The notes beneath the pieces were generated by a model, which was given only the letters and a program-made list of their open reading frames with translations, made no database searches and was not told the DNA's origin. Shown one piece after another: positions 49,004 through 57,585 of a stretch of DNA of 64,000 bases (positions are counted from its first letter, which is position 1; the number at the start of each line of letters is the position of its first letter). Source of the DNA: Flavobacterium aquatile LMG 4008 = ATCC 11947 (GTDB taxonomy: Bacteria; Bacteroidota; Bacteroidia; Flavobacteriales; Flavobacteriaceae); the NCBI RefSeq assembly GCF_000757385.1, contig NZ_JRHH01000001.1, positions 248,001 to 312,000 on the forward strand, in the 5' to 3' direction. The position numbers were made by a program, and so were the translations under genes.

Positions 49004-49309
49004 TTAAATTGTCATTATATCTTCAATATCTGCATATAAATCGTTCCATAAAGGATTGAAATTTTTAATTAGATTCAATTTAGTTGCACGTGAACCAGCT
49101 TTTGATTGTTTTTCTCTTGCTATTGCATCACCAATCATTTGATATTGCTCATAATAAACCAACTTATTCAAATTGTATCTAGCAGAAAAAGAATTTTCAT
49201 ATCTTTTCTCAATATGTTCCAGTATTCTTTTGGCTAAATTCGATGTTACTCCAATATATAGAGTGTTATTGTATTTATTTGTTACAATGTAAATAAAGCC
49301 TGGTTTCAT
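49004..49309 (-). CDS. GIY-YIG nuclease family protein
   Basis: The 101-residue single-domain nuclease is of the URI class: GFIYIVTNKYNNTLYIGVTSN holds the GIY-like (FIYI) and YIG motifs, SNLAKRILEH the conserved Arg, and YYEQYQMIGDAIAREKQSK the catalytic Glu with following Lys. It sits alone between perfect 25-bp inverted repeats (48955-48979, 49327-49351), 17 to 25 bases from either, so the whole looks like a 397-bp mobile unit. Confidence 0.9.
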   Translation of the reverse strand: MKPGFIYIVTNKYNNTLYIGVTSNLAKRILEHIEKRYENSFSARYNLNKLVYYEQYQMIGDAIAREKQSKAGSRATKLNLIKNFNPLWNDLYADIEDIMTI

Positions 49310-49319
49310 ATTTGATTTA

Positions 49320-49351
49320 GATTATGAGATTGCTTCGTGCCTCGCAATGAC
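49320..49351 (-). repeat. Right inverted repeat of the GIY-YIG element
   Basis: Inverse of the left copy; its outer end touches the stop codon of the DUF486 gene at 49352. Confidence 0.92.
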
Positions 49352-49720
49352 TTATCGTTTAAAAATAAAATACACAGCCAAAACCAAAAAGCACATTCCC
49401 ACCAAATGATTCCATTTTAAAGTTTCATTTTTGAAAAATAACATGGAGAAAATCACAAAAATCACCAGCGTTATTACTTCCTGAATTACCTTTAATTGTA
49501 ACAGTGTAAATGGTCCGCCGTTGCCATCGTATCCTATTTTATTGGCTGGAACTTGAAAGCAATATTCAAATAATGCCAAACCCCAACTTATTAAAACTAT
49601 GGTAATCAATCCGGCATTTTCAAACCATTTTAATTCTTTAAATTTTAAATGTCCGTACCAAGCCAATGTCATAAAAACATTGGAAAGCACCAGTAATCCT
49701 ATTGTAATAAATCCTTTCAT
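49352..49720 (-). CDS. DMT-like membrane protein (DUF486)
   Basis: The 122-residue protein has four membrane helices. NVFMTLAWYGHLKF, ISWGLALFEYCFQVPANKIGY and FTLLQLKVIQEVITL are DUF486 hallmarks, a family in the drug/metabolite transporter superfamily with unknown substrate. Its stop codon directly abuts the right repeat of the GIY-YIG element. A tract of ACTAATC heptamers separates it from the HerA-like gene upstream. Confidence 0.85.
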   Translation of the reverse strand: MKGFITIGLLVLSNVFMTLAWYGHLKFKELKWFENAGLITIVLISWGLALFEYCFQVPANKIGYDGNGGPFTLLQLKVIQEVITLVIFVIFSMLFFKNETLKWNHLVGMCFLVLAVYFIFKR

Positions 49721-49734
49721 TCTGAAGTTTTTTT

Positions 49735-49780
49735 ACTAATCACTAATCACTAATCACTAATCACTAATCACTAATCACTA
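49735..49780 (+). repeat. Perfect heptamer tandem repeat (ACTAATC x6.6)
   Basis: Six perfect ACTAATC units plus four bases, ending at the stop codon of the HerA-like gene. The most regular heptamer tract in the window. Confidence 0.9.
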
Positions 49781-51286
49781 TTTCTTAAATATCTTCATCA
49801 AAATCCCGAAAACACCTCTAATAAAAGATGCACTTGTAACCACTTTTGTAACCGATTTTCCTATAACTTCTGCTGTACTTGGTTCGTTGCTTTTCTTTTC
49901 TTCGACTTCAACTTCTTCGGCTTGAGAGTTGGCATCTTCTATTTTTTTATTCAAAATTTCATACGCGCTTTCTCGATCAATTTCCTCAGAATATTTTTTC
50001 ACCAATTTAGATTTGGCATTGATTTCGTCAATTTCATTGCTTTCTAAAACGTCCATTCTACTCATTGGCGCACGCATCATTGTTGCTGCTAATGGTGTTG
50101 GAATTCCTTTTTCGTTCAATGCGGTTACAAACGCTTCACCAATTCCAAGCGATGTCAATACTTCATCCGTTTGATAGTAATCAGATGTTGGGTAATTGTC
50201 AGCAGTTTGTTTGATTGCTTGTCGATCATTTGCTGTAAAAGCTCTTAAAGCATGTTGAATTTTCAATCCCAATTGCGCCAAAACACCTTTAGGAATATCC
50301 ATAGGATTTTGAGTTACAAAGTAAACGCCAATTCCTTTCGATCTAATTAATTTGATAATCGTTTCAATTTGATCTAATAAAACTTTGCTAGCTTCATCAA
50401 ATATTAAATGAGCTTCATCAATAAATAAAACCAATTCTGGTTGATCAACATCACCTTTTTCTGGCATTTGCTGATAAATTTCTGCTAATAAACTCAACAT
50501 AAAAGTAGAAAACAATTTTGGCTTATCTTGAATATCGGTCAAACGTAAGATGTTTACATAACCTTTTCCGTTTTCGTCAATTCGTAATAAATCATCAATT
50601 TCAAATGATTTTTCGCCAAAAAAGAAATCACCACCTTGTTGTTCCAGTTCGATTATTTTTCGCAAAATAGTTCCTGTGGTAGCTGTTGAAATTTTACCAT
50701 ATTCTTGTGATATTTCGTCTTTTCCTTCTTCAGTTATATAATTAAGGACTTTCTTAATGTCTTTTAAATCTAGTAAAGGCATCTTTTTGTCGTCACAATA
50801 TTTGAAAATTACCGATACAACTCCAGCTTGCGTGTCGTTCAAATCTAATATTCGTGAAAATAAAACGGGTCCAAATTCCGATATTGTCGCTCTCATTCTA
50901 ACGCCATCTTGAGCAGATAGTGTCATCAACTCAACCGGAAATGATGCTATAGTATAAGGTATATCAATTTTAGTGTGACGTTCTGTTATAAATCCTTGTT
51001 CAATTCCGAGTTTTGCAATTCCAGAAAAGTCACCTTTTATATCCATCATTAATACCGGAATTCCAAAAGAAGACAATTGTTCAGACAAAACTTGAATGGT
51101 TTTTGTTTTTCCAGTTCCTGTTGCTCCAGCAATTAATCCGTGACGGTTTAAAGTCTTTAACGGGATTTTTACTTTGGTTTCACCTACAGTTTCACCATCT
51201 AGAATTGCTGCTCCAAGTACTAAACTTTCACCTTTTGAAGTGTAACCTGTATTGATATGTTGGATAAAATCTTCCTTTTTACTCAT
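49778..51286 (-). CDS. HerA-like ATPase (DUF853)
   Basis: The 502-residue ATPase has Walker A GATGTGKTKT (about 53-62), Walker B LVLFIDEAHLIF (about 284), an SKGIGVYFVTQNP sensor region and an FTANDRQ arginine region. It belongs to the DUF853 branch of the HerA/FtsK superfamily. The C-terminal 80 residues include an acidic linker (EEVEVEEKKS) and a hydrophobic end (ASFIRGVFGILMKIFKK). HerA proteins pump DNA, but the role of this branch is unknown. Confidence 0.88.
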   Translation of the reverse strand: MSKKEDFIQHINTGYTSKGESLVLGAAILDGETVGETKVKIPLKTLNRHGLIAGATGTGKTKTIQVLSEQLSSFGIPVLMMDIKGDFSGIAKLGIEQGFITERHTKIDIPYTIASFPVELMTLSAQDGVRMRATISEFGPVLFSRILDLNDTQAGVVSVIFKYCDDKKMPLLDLKDIKKVLNYITEEGKDEISQEYGKISTATTGTILRKIIELEQQGGDFFFGEKSFEIDDLLRIDENGKGYVNILRLTDIQDKPKLFSTFMLSLLAEIYQQMPEKGDVDQPELVLFIDEAHLIFDEASKVLLDQIETIIKLIRSKGIGVYFVTQNPMDIPKGVLAQLGLKIQHALRAFTANDRQAIKQTADNYPTSDYYQTDEVLTSLGIGEAFVTALNEKGIPTPLAATMMRAPMSRMDVLESNEIDEINAKSKLVKKYSEEIDRESAYEILNKKIEDANSQAEEVEVEEKKSNEPSTAEVIGKSVTKVVTSASFIRGVFGILMKIFKK

Positions 51287-51678
51287 TTTGCTCGATATTT
51301 ATGGTTGAATTTGGACTAAAATCAGTGCAAGATACTATTTTTTTGAAATTCTAAAGTTGCAAATTCTGACATAGTAAAAGTTAATATTTTTGTAAATTTA
51401 ACAATCTCGAACTTTTTTTTATACTATTTGAGAAAATAAAAGCGTTATAGTTTCCGTATGGTAGTTGATTTAAATGATTAATTTCTAGAACTTTTAAATT
51501 TTTAGCATCAAAAGAATTGTTTTGCTAAAATTAATTTTATGAATTTCTTTGTTTTAAGAGAATGTTATAAATAACAAAAAAAGTTTTTTTATTTAAACTA
51601 AAAATTTAAATTTGCTCCTATTCAAGTTTATATACAACTAAGAACTTATAAATTATTAAAAACTTAAAATTTTAAAAA
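51287..51678. other. 390-base divergent promoter region
   Basis: Between the HerA-like gene (left) and the TolQ-type gene (right) I see AT-rich sequence, with TAAATTTG at 51607-51614 (an exact -7 box for the right-hand operon, 65 bases before its start). No ORF, repeat or conserved structure is evident. Confidence 0.55.
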
Positions 51679-52497
51679 ATGGCAAACGTTAAAAAAGACA
51701 ACGGTTCAAACGGAGGAGGAATGATTTCTGGAATTATCATCGTAGCATGTATTTTTGTTGGATGGTTAATTTGGCAATTCGTAATGGGTAATGGTGCTAA
51801 CTTCGAAGGTGGAGTTAATACAGGTCATCCACTACCAGGAAATTATTTAGCAATGGTATACAAAGGTGGTAAAATTGTACCGGTCTTAATGGGATTATTG
51901 TTAATGGTAATCGTTTTTTCAATTGAAAGATATTTTGTTATATCTAAAGCTTCAGGAAAAGGTAACTTAGATACTTTTATGAAAAAAGTACAAGCTAACA
52001 TTGCAGCTGGAAACATGGAAGAAGCAATCAACGATTGTGACAAACAACAAGGTTCTGTAGCAAATGCTATCAAAGCGGCTTTAGTAAAATACCAAGACGT
52101 TAAAAAAGAAGGATTCAATAGCGAAGAAGCTGCAGAAATGATTCACAAAGAAATCGAAGAAGCTACTTCTTTAGAAATGCCAATGTTAGAAAAACACATG
52201 ACTATTCTTTCTACATTAGTATCTTTAGGTACTCTTGCAGGTTTATTAGGAACGGTAATGGGGATGATTACAGCGTTTGGTGCATTAGCAACTGCTGGAA
52301 CTCCAGATCAAGCTGCATTAGCAAATGGTATCTCTGAAGCACTTATCAACACTGCAACAGGTATCTCGACATCTGCTTTAGCAATTGTAACTTACAATTT
52401 CTTTACTTCTAAAATTGACACTCTTACTTATTCTATTGATGAAGCAGGAACTGCTATCGTTAATACATACAGAAAAGTTAGAGGAGGTTTAAAATAA
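51679..52497 (+). CDS. MotA/TolQ/ExbB proton channel protein
   Basis: The 272-residue inner-membrane protein has one helix at 15-34, a second near 67-87, and two long helices at about 170-240 with LEKHMTILSTLVSLGTLAG and GLLGTVMGMITAFGALA. This is the channel signature. With the ExbD proteins it should turn proton-motive force into motion of TonB. First gene of a seven-gene run (51679-57427). Confidence 0.93.
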   Translation: MANVKKDNGSNGGGMISGIIIVACIFVGWLIWQFVMGNGANFEGGVNTGHPLPGNYLAMVYKGGKIVPVLMGLLLMVIVFSIERYFVISKASGKGNLDTFMKKVQANIAAGNMEEAINDCDKQQGSVANAIKAALVKYQDVKKEGFNSEEAAEMIHKEIEEATSLEMPMLEKHMTILSTLVSLGTLAGLLGTVMGMITAFGALATAGTPDQAALANGISEALINTATGISTSALAIVTYNFFTSKIDTLTYSIDEAGTAIVNTYRKVRGGLK

Positions 52498-52554
52498 TAT
52501 TAATTTTATTTTGACGTTTATTATATAAGTGTCAAACTAAATAACAAATAACAG

Positions 52555-53184
52555 ATGGCAAAAATAAAAATGTCTAAAAAGGCAACATCTATTGACATGA
52601 CAGCAATGTGTGACGTAGCGTTCCTTTTACTTACGTTCTTCATTTTGACTGCTACCGCAAAAGCTCCAGAGCCTTTGCCAGTAGATACGCCAGCTTCAAC
52701 TGTAGATGTTAAACTTCCTGAAACAGGATTAGTGACTTTAACAGTTGGAAAAAGTGAAGGTAAAGACAAAGTGTTTTTTGGAATGAAGGACAGAGATGTT
52801 CGTTTAAAAACACTTGAGTTAATGGGAGCTAAATATGGTGTGACATTTACACCTGCCGAAGCTGCTCAGTTTGAATTAATTGATGAATTTGGTGTGCCAA
52901 TCGAAGGTTTAAAGCAAGTGATTGCTATGAAAAGTGCCGATAGAAATAAAGCTGGTGTACAACCGGGTGTTCCAATGGATTCTTTAAACAATCAATTAAA
53001 AGATTGGATTTATACAGCACGTCAAGCTAATATCGAACTAGGAAAAAATAAAGATCTAGACTTCGCAATTAAAGGTGACGCTAAACAAGAGTATCCTCAA
53101 ATCAAAAAGATTATGGATATTTTGCAAGACCAAAAAATCAATAGCTTCAACTTAGTTACTGGTTCTAGAGGTAAAGATTATTAA
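52555..53184 (+). CDS. ExbD/TolR biopolymer transport protein 1
   Basis: The 209-residue protein has one N-terminal membrane helix (DVAFLLLTFFILTAT, about 20-34) carrying the essential proton-path Asp (MCDVAFL), then a periplasmic domain. This copy is longer than classical ExbD (about 140), with an insert in the middle. Tandem with a second exbD, both common in Bacteroidota. Confidence 0.92.
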   Translation: MAKIKMSKKATSIDMTAMCDVAFLLLTFFILTATAKAPEPLPVDTPASTVDVKLPETGLVTLTVGKSEGKDKVFFGMKDRDVRLKTLELMGAKYGVTFTPAEAAQFELIDEFGVPIEGLKQVIAMKSADRNKAGVQPGVPMDSLNNQLKDWIYTARQANIELGKNKDLDFAIKGDAKQEYPQIKKIMDILQDQKINSFNLVTGSRGKDY

Positions 53185-53203
53185 TTCAAATAAAATTTAA
53201 AAA

Positions 53204-53791
53204 ATGGCTGAATTAAATACCGGCGACGGTGGCGGTAAAAAAGGCGGTGGAAAAGTAAGAAGTAAAAAGCAAAACTCTAAAGTAGATTTAACTGCAATGG
53301 TAGATTTGGCATTTTTATTGATTACGTTCTTCATGCTTACCACATCGTTATCAAAACCAAAATCTATGGATTTGGGTATGCCTCCTAAAGATGATTCTAC
53401 TGAGGTTAATACTGATATCAAAGTTGATCAAAAGAGAACTGTTACGGTAATTCTTGGTGATAATAATCAAATTAAATGGTTTCATGGTTTACTTGAAACT
53501 CCTGAGCCAGGTGGTAGTCCAGCGACTATTGGTTACGGAAAAGAAGGTATTCGTAAAGTGTTGTTGCCAAGAGTAACTTCAATAGCAGAATACTGCAAAA
53601 CCAGACCAGATTACAAAGAAGGTAATGGTATGATTGTAATCATCAAACCAACTAAAAAAGCAACTTACAAAAATTTAGTTGACATTTTAGATGAAATGGC
53701 AATTTCAAAAGTACCTACTTACGCAATAGTTAATGATTTAACTGATCCAGAGAAAAAATTGGCAGAAGAACTTAATAAAAGTGCAGAATAG
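53204..53791 (+). CDS. ExbD/TolR biopolymer transport protein 2
   Basis: The 195-residue protein has a Gly/Lys-rich N-terminus, then the membrane helix with the conserved Asp (MVDLAFLLITFFMLTTS, about 31-47) and a periplasmic domain ending in helices (DILDEMAISKVPTYAIV). It probably pairs with copy 1 as a heterodimer in the ExbB ring; that is inferred from position. Confidence 0.92.
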   Translation: MAELNTGDGGGKKGGGKVRSKKQNSKVDLTAMVDLAFLLITFFMLTTSLSKPKSMDLGMPPKDDSTEVNTDIKVDQKRTVTVILGDNNQIKWFHGLLETPEPGGSPATIGYGKEGIRKVLLPRVTSIAEYCKTRPDYKEGNGMIVIIKPTKKATYKNLVDILDEMAISKVPTYAIVNDLTDPEKKLAEELNKSAE

Positions 53792-53815
53792 TACTAATAT
53801 AAAAAAAGACAAAAA

Positions 53816-54616
53816 ATGAAGATAGACCTATTTGAAAATAAATGGCTAGACATCGTTTTTGAAGGACGTAATAAAAGTTATGGTGCTTACGATTTGCGTA
53901 AAAAAAACACTTCGACTAATATTCGTGCATTCATTATTGGTGCAGTTATTTTCGCTTTTGCAGTTGCAACGCCAATGTTAATGGAGTTAATTCCAGATTC
54001 TAGTGATGAGGATACAACATTAAATGACAAGATTGTAACTGTTAAATTGCCGCCAAAAGAGGAAAAACCAAAAGAAAATATTCCACCACCACCACCACCA
54101 CCACCAAAAGTGGATCAGGTAAAATTTGTTAAGCCAGTTGTGGCTAAAACAAATGAGGTGACAGAAGAACCACCAAAAGTAGAAGAGATTAAAGATAAAA
54201 ATCTTGGTAAAGAGGATATCAAAGGTGATCCTAATGCTGATCTTGTTTTAACTCCTCCAGGCGATGGACCAAAACAAGCAGAAGTTACCGAAGATAATAC
54301 CATTTACAACTCTGCAGGTATTGAAGTAAAACCAGAATTTCCTGGTGGTATTCAAAAGTGGTATTCGTTTCTTAAAAATAACTTCCAAGCTCCAGATGAG
54401 CCAGGGTTAAAAGGAAAAGTTATCGTTTCTTTCGTTGTAGAAAAAGATGGTTCATTAACAGATATTAAAGTTTTAAGAGATATCGGTTTTGGAACAGGTA
54501 AAGAAGCAGAAAGAGTACTTAAAAAAGGACCAAGATGGACACCAGCTGAACAAAATGGTAAAAAAGTAAGATGTTCTTTCATTCAAACATTCTCTGTTGA
54601 AACTCCAGAAGAATAA
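53816..54616 (+). CDS. Energy transducer TonB
   Basis: The 266-residue protein has a cytoplasmic start, a membrane helix (about 36-56), a proline-rich periplasm-spanning region with eight consecutive prolines (about 91-98) and repeated PKVEEIK, and the C-terminal TonB domain (KPEFPGGIQKWYSFLK, then KGKVIVSFVVEKDGSLTDI). It should contact outer-membrane receptors such as the barrel at 57586. Confidence 0.93.
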   Translation: MKIDLFENKWLDIVFEGRNKSYGAYDLRKKNTSTNIRAFIIGAVIFAFAVATPMLMELIPDSSDEDTTLNDKIVTVKLPPKEEKPKENIPPPPPPPPKVDQVKFVKPVVAKTNEVTEEPPKVEEIKDKNLGKEDIKGDPNADLVLTPPGDGPKQAEVTEDNTIYNSAGIEVKPEFPGGIQKWYSFLKNNFQAPDEPGLKGKVIVSFVVEKDGSLTDIKVLRDIGFGTGKEAERVLKKGPRWTPAEQNGKKVRCSFIQTFSVETPEE

Positions 54617-54618
54617 TA

Positions 54619-54858
54619 ATGTTTGAAAATTTTAAAAATAATTTCCAGAAGAAATCGCTTCATGAGCGATTTCTTCTATTTATAGGAATTCTGTTTTTTT
54701 TGATTTATTTAACATTTGGTGTAATTATAATTCTTTGGGAACAATTTCCAATACGATTACAACCAATGTACCGAATTGCCTTAGGTGTATTAATGATGGT
54801 TTACGGATTTTTTAGATTTTATCGAGCTTTTAATATCAATAACGATGATGAAGAATAA
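54619..54858 (+). CDS. Small two-helix membrane protein
   Basis: The 79-residue protein lies two bases after tonB, with two helices (about 18-39 and 49-66) and a charged tail (NINNDDEE). Conserved position between TonB and the PstS-like gene suggests a part in the same envelope machine; the role is unknown. It overlaps the next gene by 14 bases. Confidence 0.75.
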   Translation: MFENFKNNFQKKSLHERFLLFIGILFFLIYLTFGVIIILWEQFPIRLQPMYRIALGVLMMVYGFFRFYRAFNINNDDEE

Positions 54859-55765
54859 AGTAAAATATATTGCATTGATCCCAGTTATTATCTTAGCTAT
54901 TGTTTTATCATGTGGTAAAAAAGATAGTAAGGAAGGAAATCCCGATTCAATAATTTCTGGAACTACTTCTATTTTAGTTGATGAATCTTTAATGCCTATT
55001 GTTGAAGATCAAGTTTCTGTTTTTCAAAGTCAGTATGATGCCGAAATTAAACTACTTCCTAAATCGGAAAAAGAAGCGGTTATAGATTTTTCTAAAGGAG
55101 TTGCTGATATTATTATTTTATCAAGAGATTTGAATAATGACGAAAAAGCTTTTTTTAAAAATAAAAAAATTAAACCTAAAGTAACATCGTTTGCAATTGA
55201 TGCAGTTGCCTTTGTAAAGAACAATAAATCTAACGATACTTTAATTGAGTTAAAACAAATTATTGATTTTTTGAAAGGATCAAAAAATGATATTAAAGGA
55301 TTGGTTTTTGATAATCCGAATTCAAGTTCGGTTCGTTATTTATGTGAACTTGCAGGAATTGAGTCATTGCCATCCGAAGGAGTTTTTTCTGTAAAAACAA
55401 ACAATGAGGTAATTAAATTTGTTTCAGAAAATAACGGATTGATTGGTGTGGTAGGTATGAATTGGTTAACACAACCAAAACCAGAAATGCAAAAATACAT
55501 CGATGAACTAAAAGTTCTAAGTGTTAAAGGTGTTGATGGTGTGTATGTTTCGCCATCTCAAGACAACATCGCTACTCGAACTTATCCTTTGGCACGTGTT
55601 TTGTATATTATCAATTGTCAAGGTTATGATGGTTTAGGAATGGGCTTTGCTTCATTCATCGCCGGTGAAATCGGACAACGAATAATTTTACAATCTGGAC
55701 TTGCTCCAGTTCGTGAACCAAGCAGAAATATTAAGATTAGAAATCAAATAGAAAATAAAAAGTAA
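54845..55765 (+). CDS. PstS-like substrate-binding lipoprotein
   Basis: The 306-residue lipoprotein has lipobox AIVLSC (Cys about 23) and a type 2 periplasmic-binding fold like phosphate-binding PstS (GTTSILVDESLMPIVEDQ, DIIILSRDLN, SFAIDAVAFVKNNKSND, SFIAGEIGQRIILQSGL). It lacks nearby permease genes, so it is not a standard ABC transporter component. Position in the TonB cluster suggests it moves or senses an anion for that system. Confidence 0.85.
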   Translation: MMKNKVKYIALIPVIILAIVLSCGKKDSKEGNPDSIISGTTSILVDESLMPIVEDQVSVFQSQYDAEIKLLPKSEKEAVIDFSKGVADIIILSRDLNNDEKAFFKNKKIKPKVTSFAIDAVAFVKNNKSNDTLIELKQIIDFLKGSKNDIKGLVFDNPNSSSVRYLCELAGIESLPSEGVFSVKTNNEVIKFVSENNGLIGVVGMNWLTQPKPEMQKYIDELKVLSVKGVDGVYVSPSQDNIATRTYPLARVLYIINCQGYDGLGMGFASFIAGEIGQRIILQSGLAPVREPSRNIKIRNQIENKK

Positions 55766-55771
55766 AATAAG

Positions 55772-57427
55772 ATGAGCAAATTTAAAATTTTCAGTATCGC
55801 TTTGTTAGCTTCAGCCGTGAGCCAAGCGCAAGATTTAGATCAAGCTACAAAAGCAATTGATGCTGAACAGTATGAAAAGGCAAAATCGATGTTAAAAAGT
55901 ATTGTCCAAACAAAGAACACAGGTAAAGCTTCGTTTCTTTTAGGAAATATTTATTTAACCCAAAGTGTAGAAGATTCAGCTAAAATCTTTTTTGATAAAG
56001 GATTAACAGCAGATGGCGGAAAAATAAACAACATTGGTTTAGGTCAACTTGACTTGAACAAAGGTGATGTTATTTCTGCTAAGGCAAAATTCGATCAAGT
56101 TTTAAAAGATCTTAAGAAAAAAGATGTTGAAGAATATGTTTATGTTGCTAAAGCATACATGAACTCAGACAAACCAGATTATAAAAGTGCTATTGCTGTT
56201 TTGACGAAAGCGAAAGCTGCAAATCCAACTAATGCTTATGTAAACTTAGCTTTAGGAGATGCTTATTATGGTGATAAGAACCAAAATGAAGCCTATTCAG
56301 CTTACAGAAGTGCTTACCAAGCAGATAGTTCTTTAATTAGAGCTAAAATGCAATTGGGTGTATTACTTAAAGGTGCAAAAGCATATACTGAAGCTGTAAA
56401 AGCGTTTGATGAAGTAGTTGGTTTAAATGCAAATTATGGTCCTGTTTACAGAGAACTTGCTGAAACTTACTATTTATGGGCTAACAATGTGCCAAAAACG
56501 TACACAGAGAATATTCAAAAAGCACTTGGATTTTATGAAAAATACATGTCATTGACAGATTACTCATTGTCTTCTCGTATGCGTCATGCCGACTTTTTAA
56601 TCTTAGCTAGAGATTATAAAGCTTTAGAAAAAGAAGCTAACGAAATGCAAAAATTAGATAAAGTAAATCCAAGAATTTTACGTTATTTAGGGTATTCAGC
56701 TTATGAAAATGGAAATCCAGATGCTGCAATTACTGCTTTAAATGAATTTATCAATAAAGGTTCGAACAAAGTTATTTCTGGAGATTATTTTTATCTAGGA
56801 TTAGCTACAGTTAAAAAATCGGTTGGTGCCGATATGAAAACAGTAGATCCAACATTATTAGCTTCTGGAATTGCAAACGTGAAAAAAGCTGTAGATGCTG
56901 AGCCATCTTTAGCAAATGCTTTAAATGAAATTGGTAAAAAATATTTCACAGATAAATTGTATGATGTTTCTGCAGCAATTTTTGAAATTGCTATTTCTAA
57001 TCCAAATTCTAAAAACTTCCTTGAAGATAATATCTATTACGGATTAGCAGTTTACACTGTAAACAGAAGTAAAGAGGTAAAAGATAGAGATATGGCTAGC
57101 TTGCAAAAAGCAGATTTAGCAATGGATGCGGTAATCGTTGCTTCTCCAACTTATTTAGAATCATATCTTTATAAAGCTAGAATTAATAGCTCTTTAGAAA
57201 AAGATGATGTTATGGCAGCTACTTACCAACAATATTTAGATTTTGTATTAGCAAAAGGTGAAGAAGAAGTAACTAAAAATAAAGCTAAAGTTACTGAATC
57301 TTACAATAGTATTGCCGCGCATTACGCAAATACTGATAAAGCAAAAGCTAAAGAGTTTTTTAATAAAACGTTAGCATTAGATCCTACAAATTCATACGCT
57401 TTAGATTCTTTAAAATTGCTTAAATAA
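55772..57427 (+). CDS. Tetratricopeptide repeat protein
   Basis: The 551-residue secreted protein has a signal peptide (ends VSQAQ, about residue 20) and at least eight degenerate TPR units (for example YEKAKSMLKSI, AYSAYRSAYQADSSLIRAKM, AKEFFNKTLALDPTNSYAL). It probably scaffolds partners in the periplasm. Starts 6 bases after the PstS-like gene and ends the operon at a terminator. Confidence 0.9.
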   Translation: MSKFKIFSIALLASAVSQAQDLDQATKAIDAEQYEKAKSMLKSIVQTKNTGKASFLLGNIYLTQSVEDSAKIFFDKGLTADGGKINNIGLGQLDLNKGDVISAKAKFDQVLKDLKKKDVEEYVYVAKAYMNSDKPDYKSAIAVLTKAKAANPTNAYVNLALGDAYYGDKNQNEAYSAYRSAYQADSSLIRAKMQLGVLLKGAKAYTEAVKAFDEVVGLNANYGPVYRELAETYYLWANNVPKTYTENIQKALGFYEKYMSLTDYSLSSRMRHADFLILARDYKALEKEANEMQKLDKVNPRILRYLGYSAYENGNPDAAITALNEFINKGSNKVISGDYFYLGLATVKKSVGADMKTVDPTLLASGIANVKKAVDAEPSLANALNEIGKKYFTDKLYDVSAAIFEIAISNPNSKNFLEDNIYYGLAVYTVNRSKEVKDRDMASLQKADLAMDAVIVASPTYLESYLYKARINSSLEKDDVMAATYQQYLDFVLAKGEEEVTKNKAKVTESYNSIAAHYANTDKAKAKEFFNKTLALDPTNSYALDSLKLLK

Positions 57428-57447
57428 TCTATTGATATTCAAATAGA

Positions 57448-57477
57448 AGCCGACTCGTAACTGAGTCGGTTTTTTTA
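57448..57477 (+). terminator. Terminator after the TonB cluster
   Basis: CCGACTC and GAGTCGG form a stem followed by seven T's. Confidence 0.85.
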
Positions 57478-57585
57478 TTTTCTTAAATTTTAAATAAATT
57501 ATTGTTAAATTTTTGTAAGAAATTATAACATTAAATACTAAAGTTCTTATTTCGCAGTTATTATCAAAAAACTAACCAAAATTTT

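Noticed and set aside
48834-49007. Short plus-strand ORF sharing TVVIYILTK with the cupin
   Set aside because: It runs over the repeats and the GIY-YIG left end and has no homology-like sequence outside the 28-bp match; treated as repeat-derived, but noted for the inversion idea.
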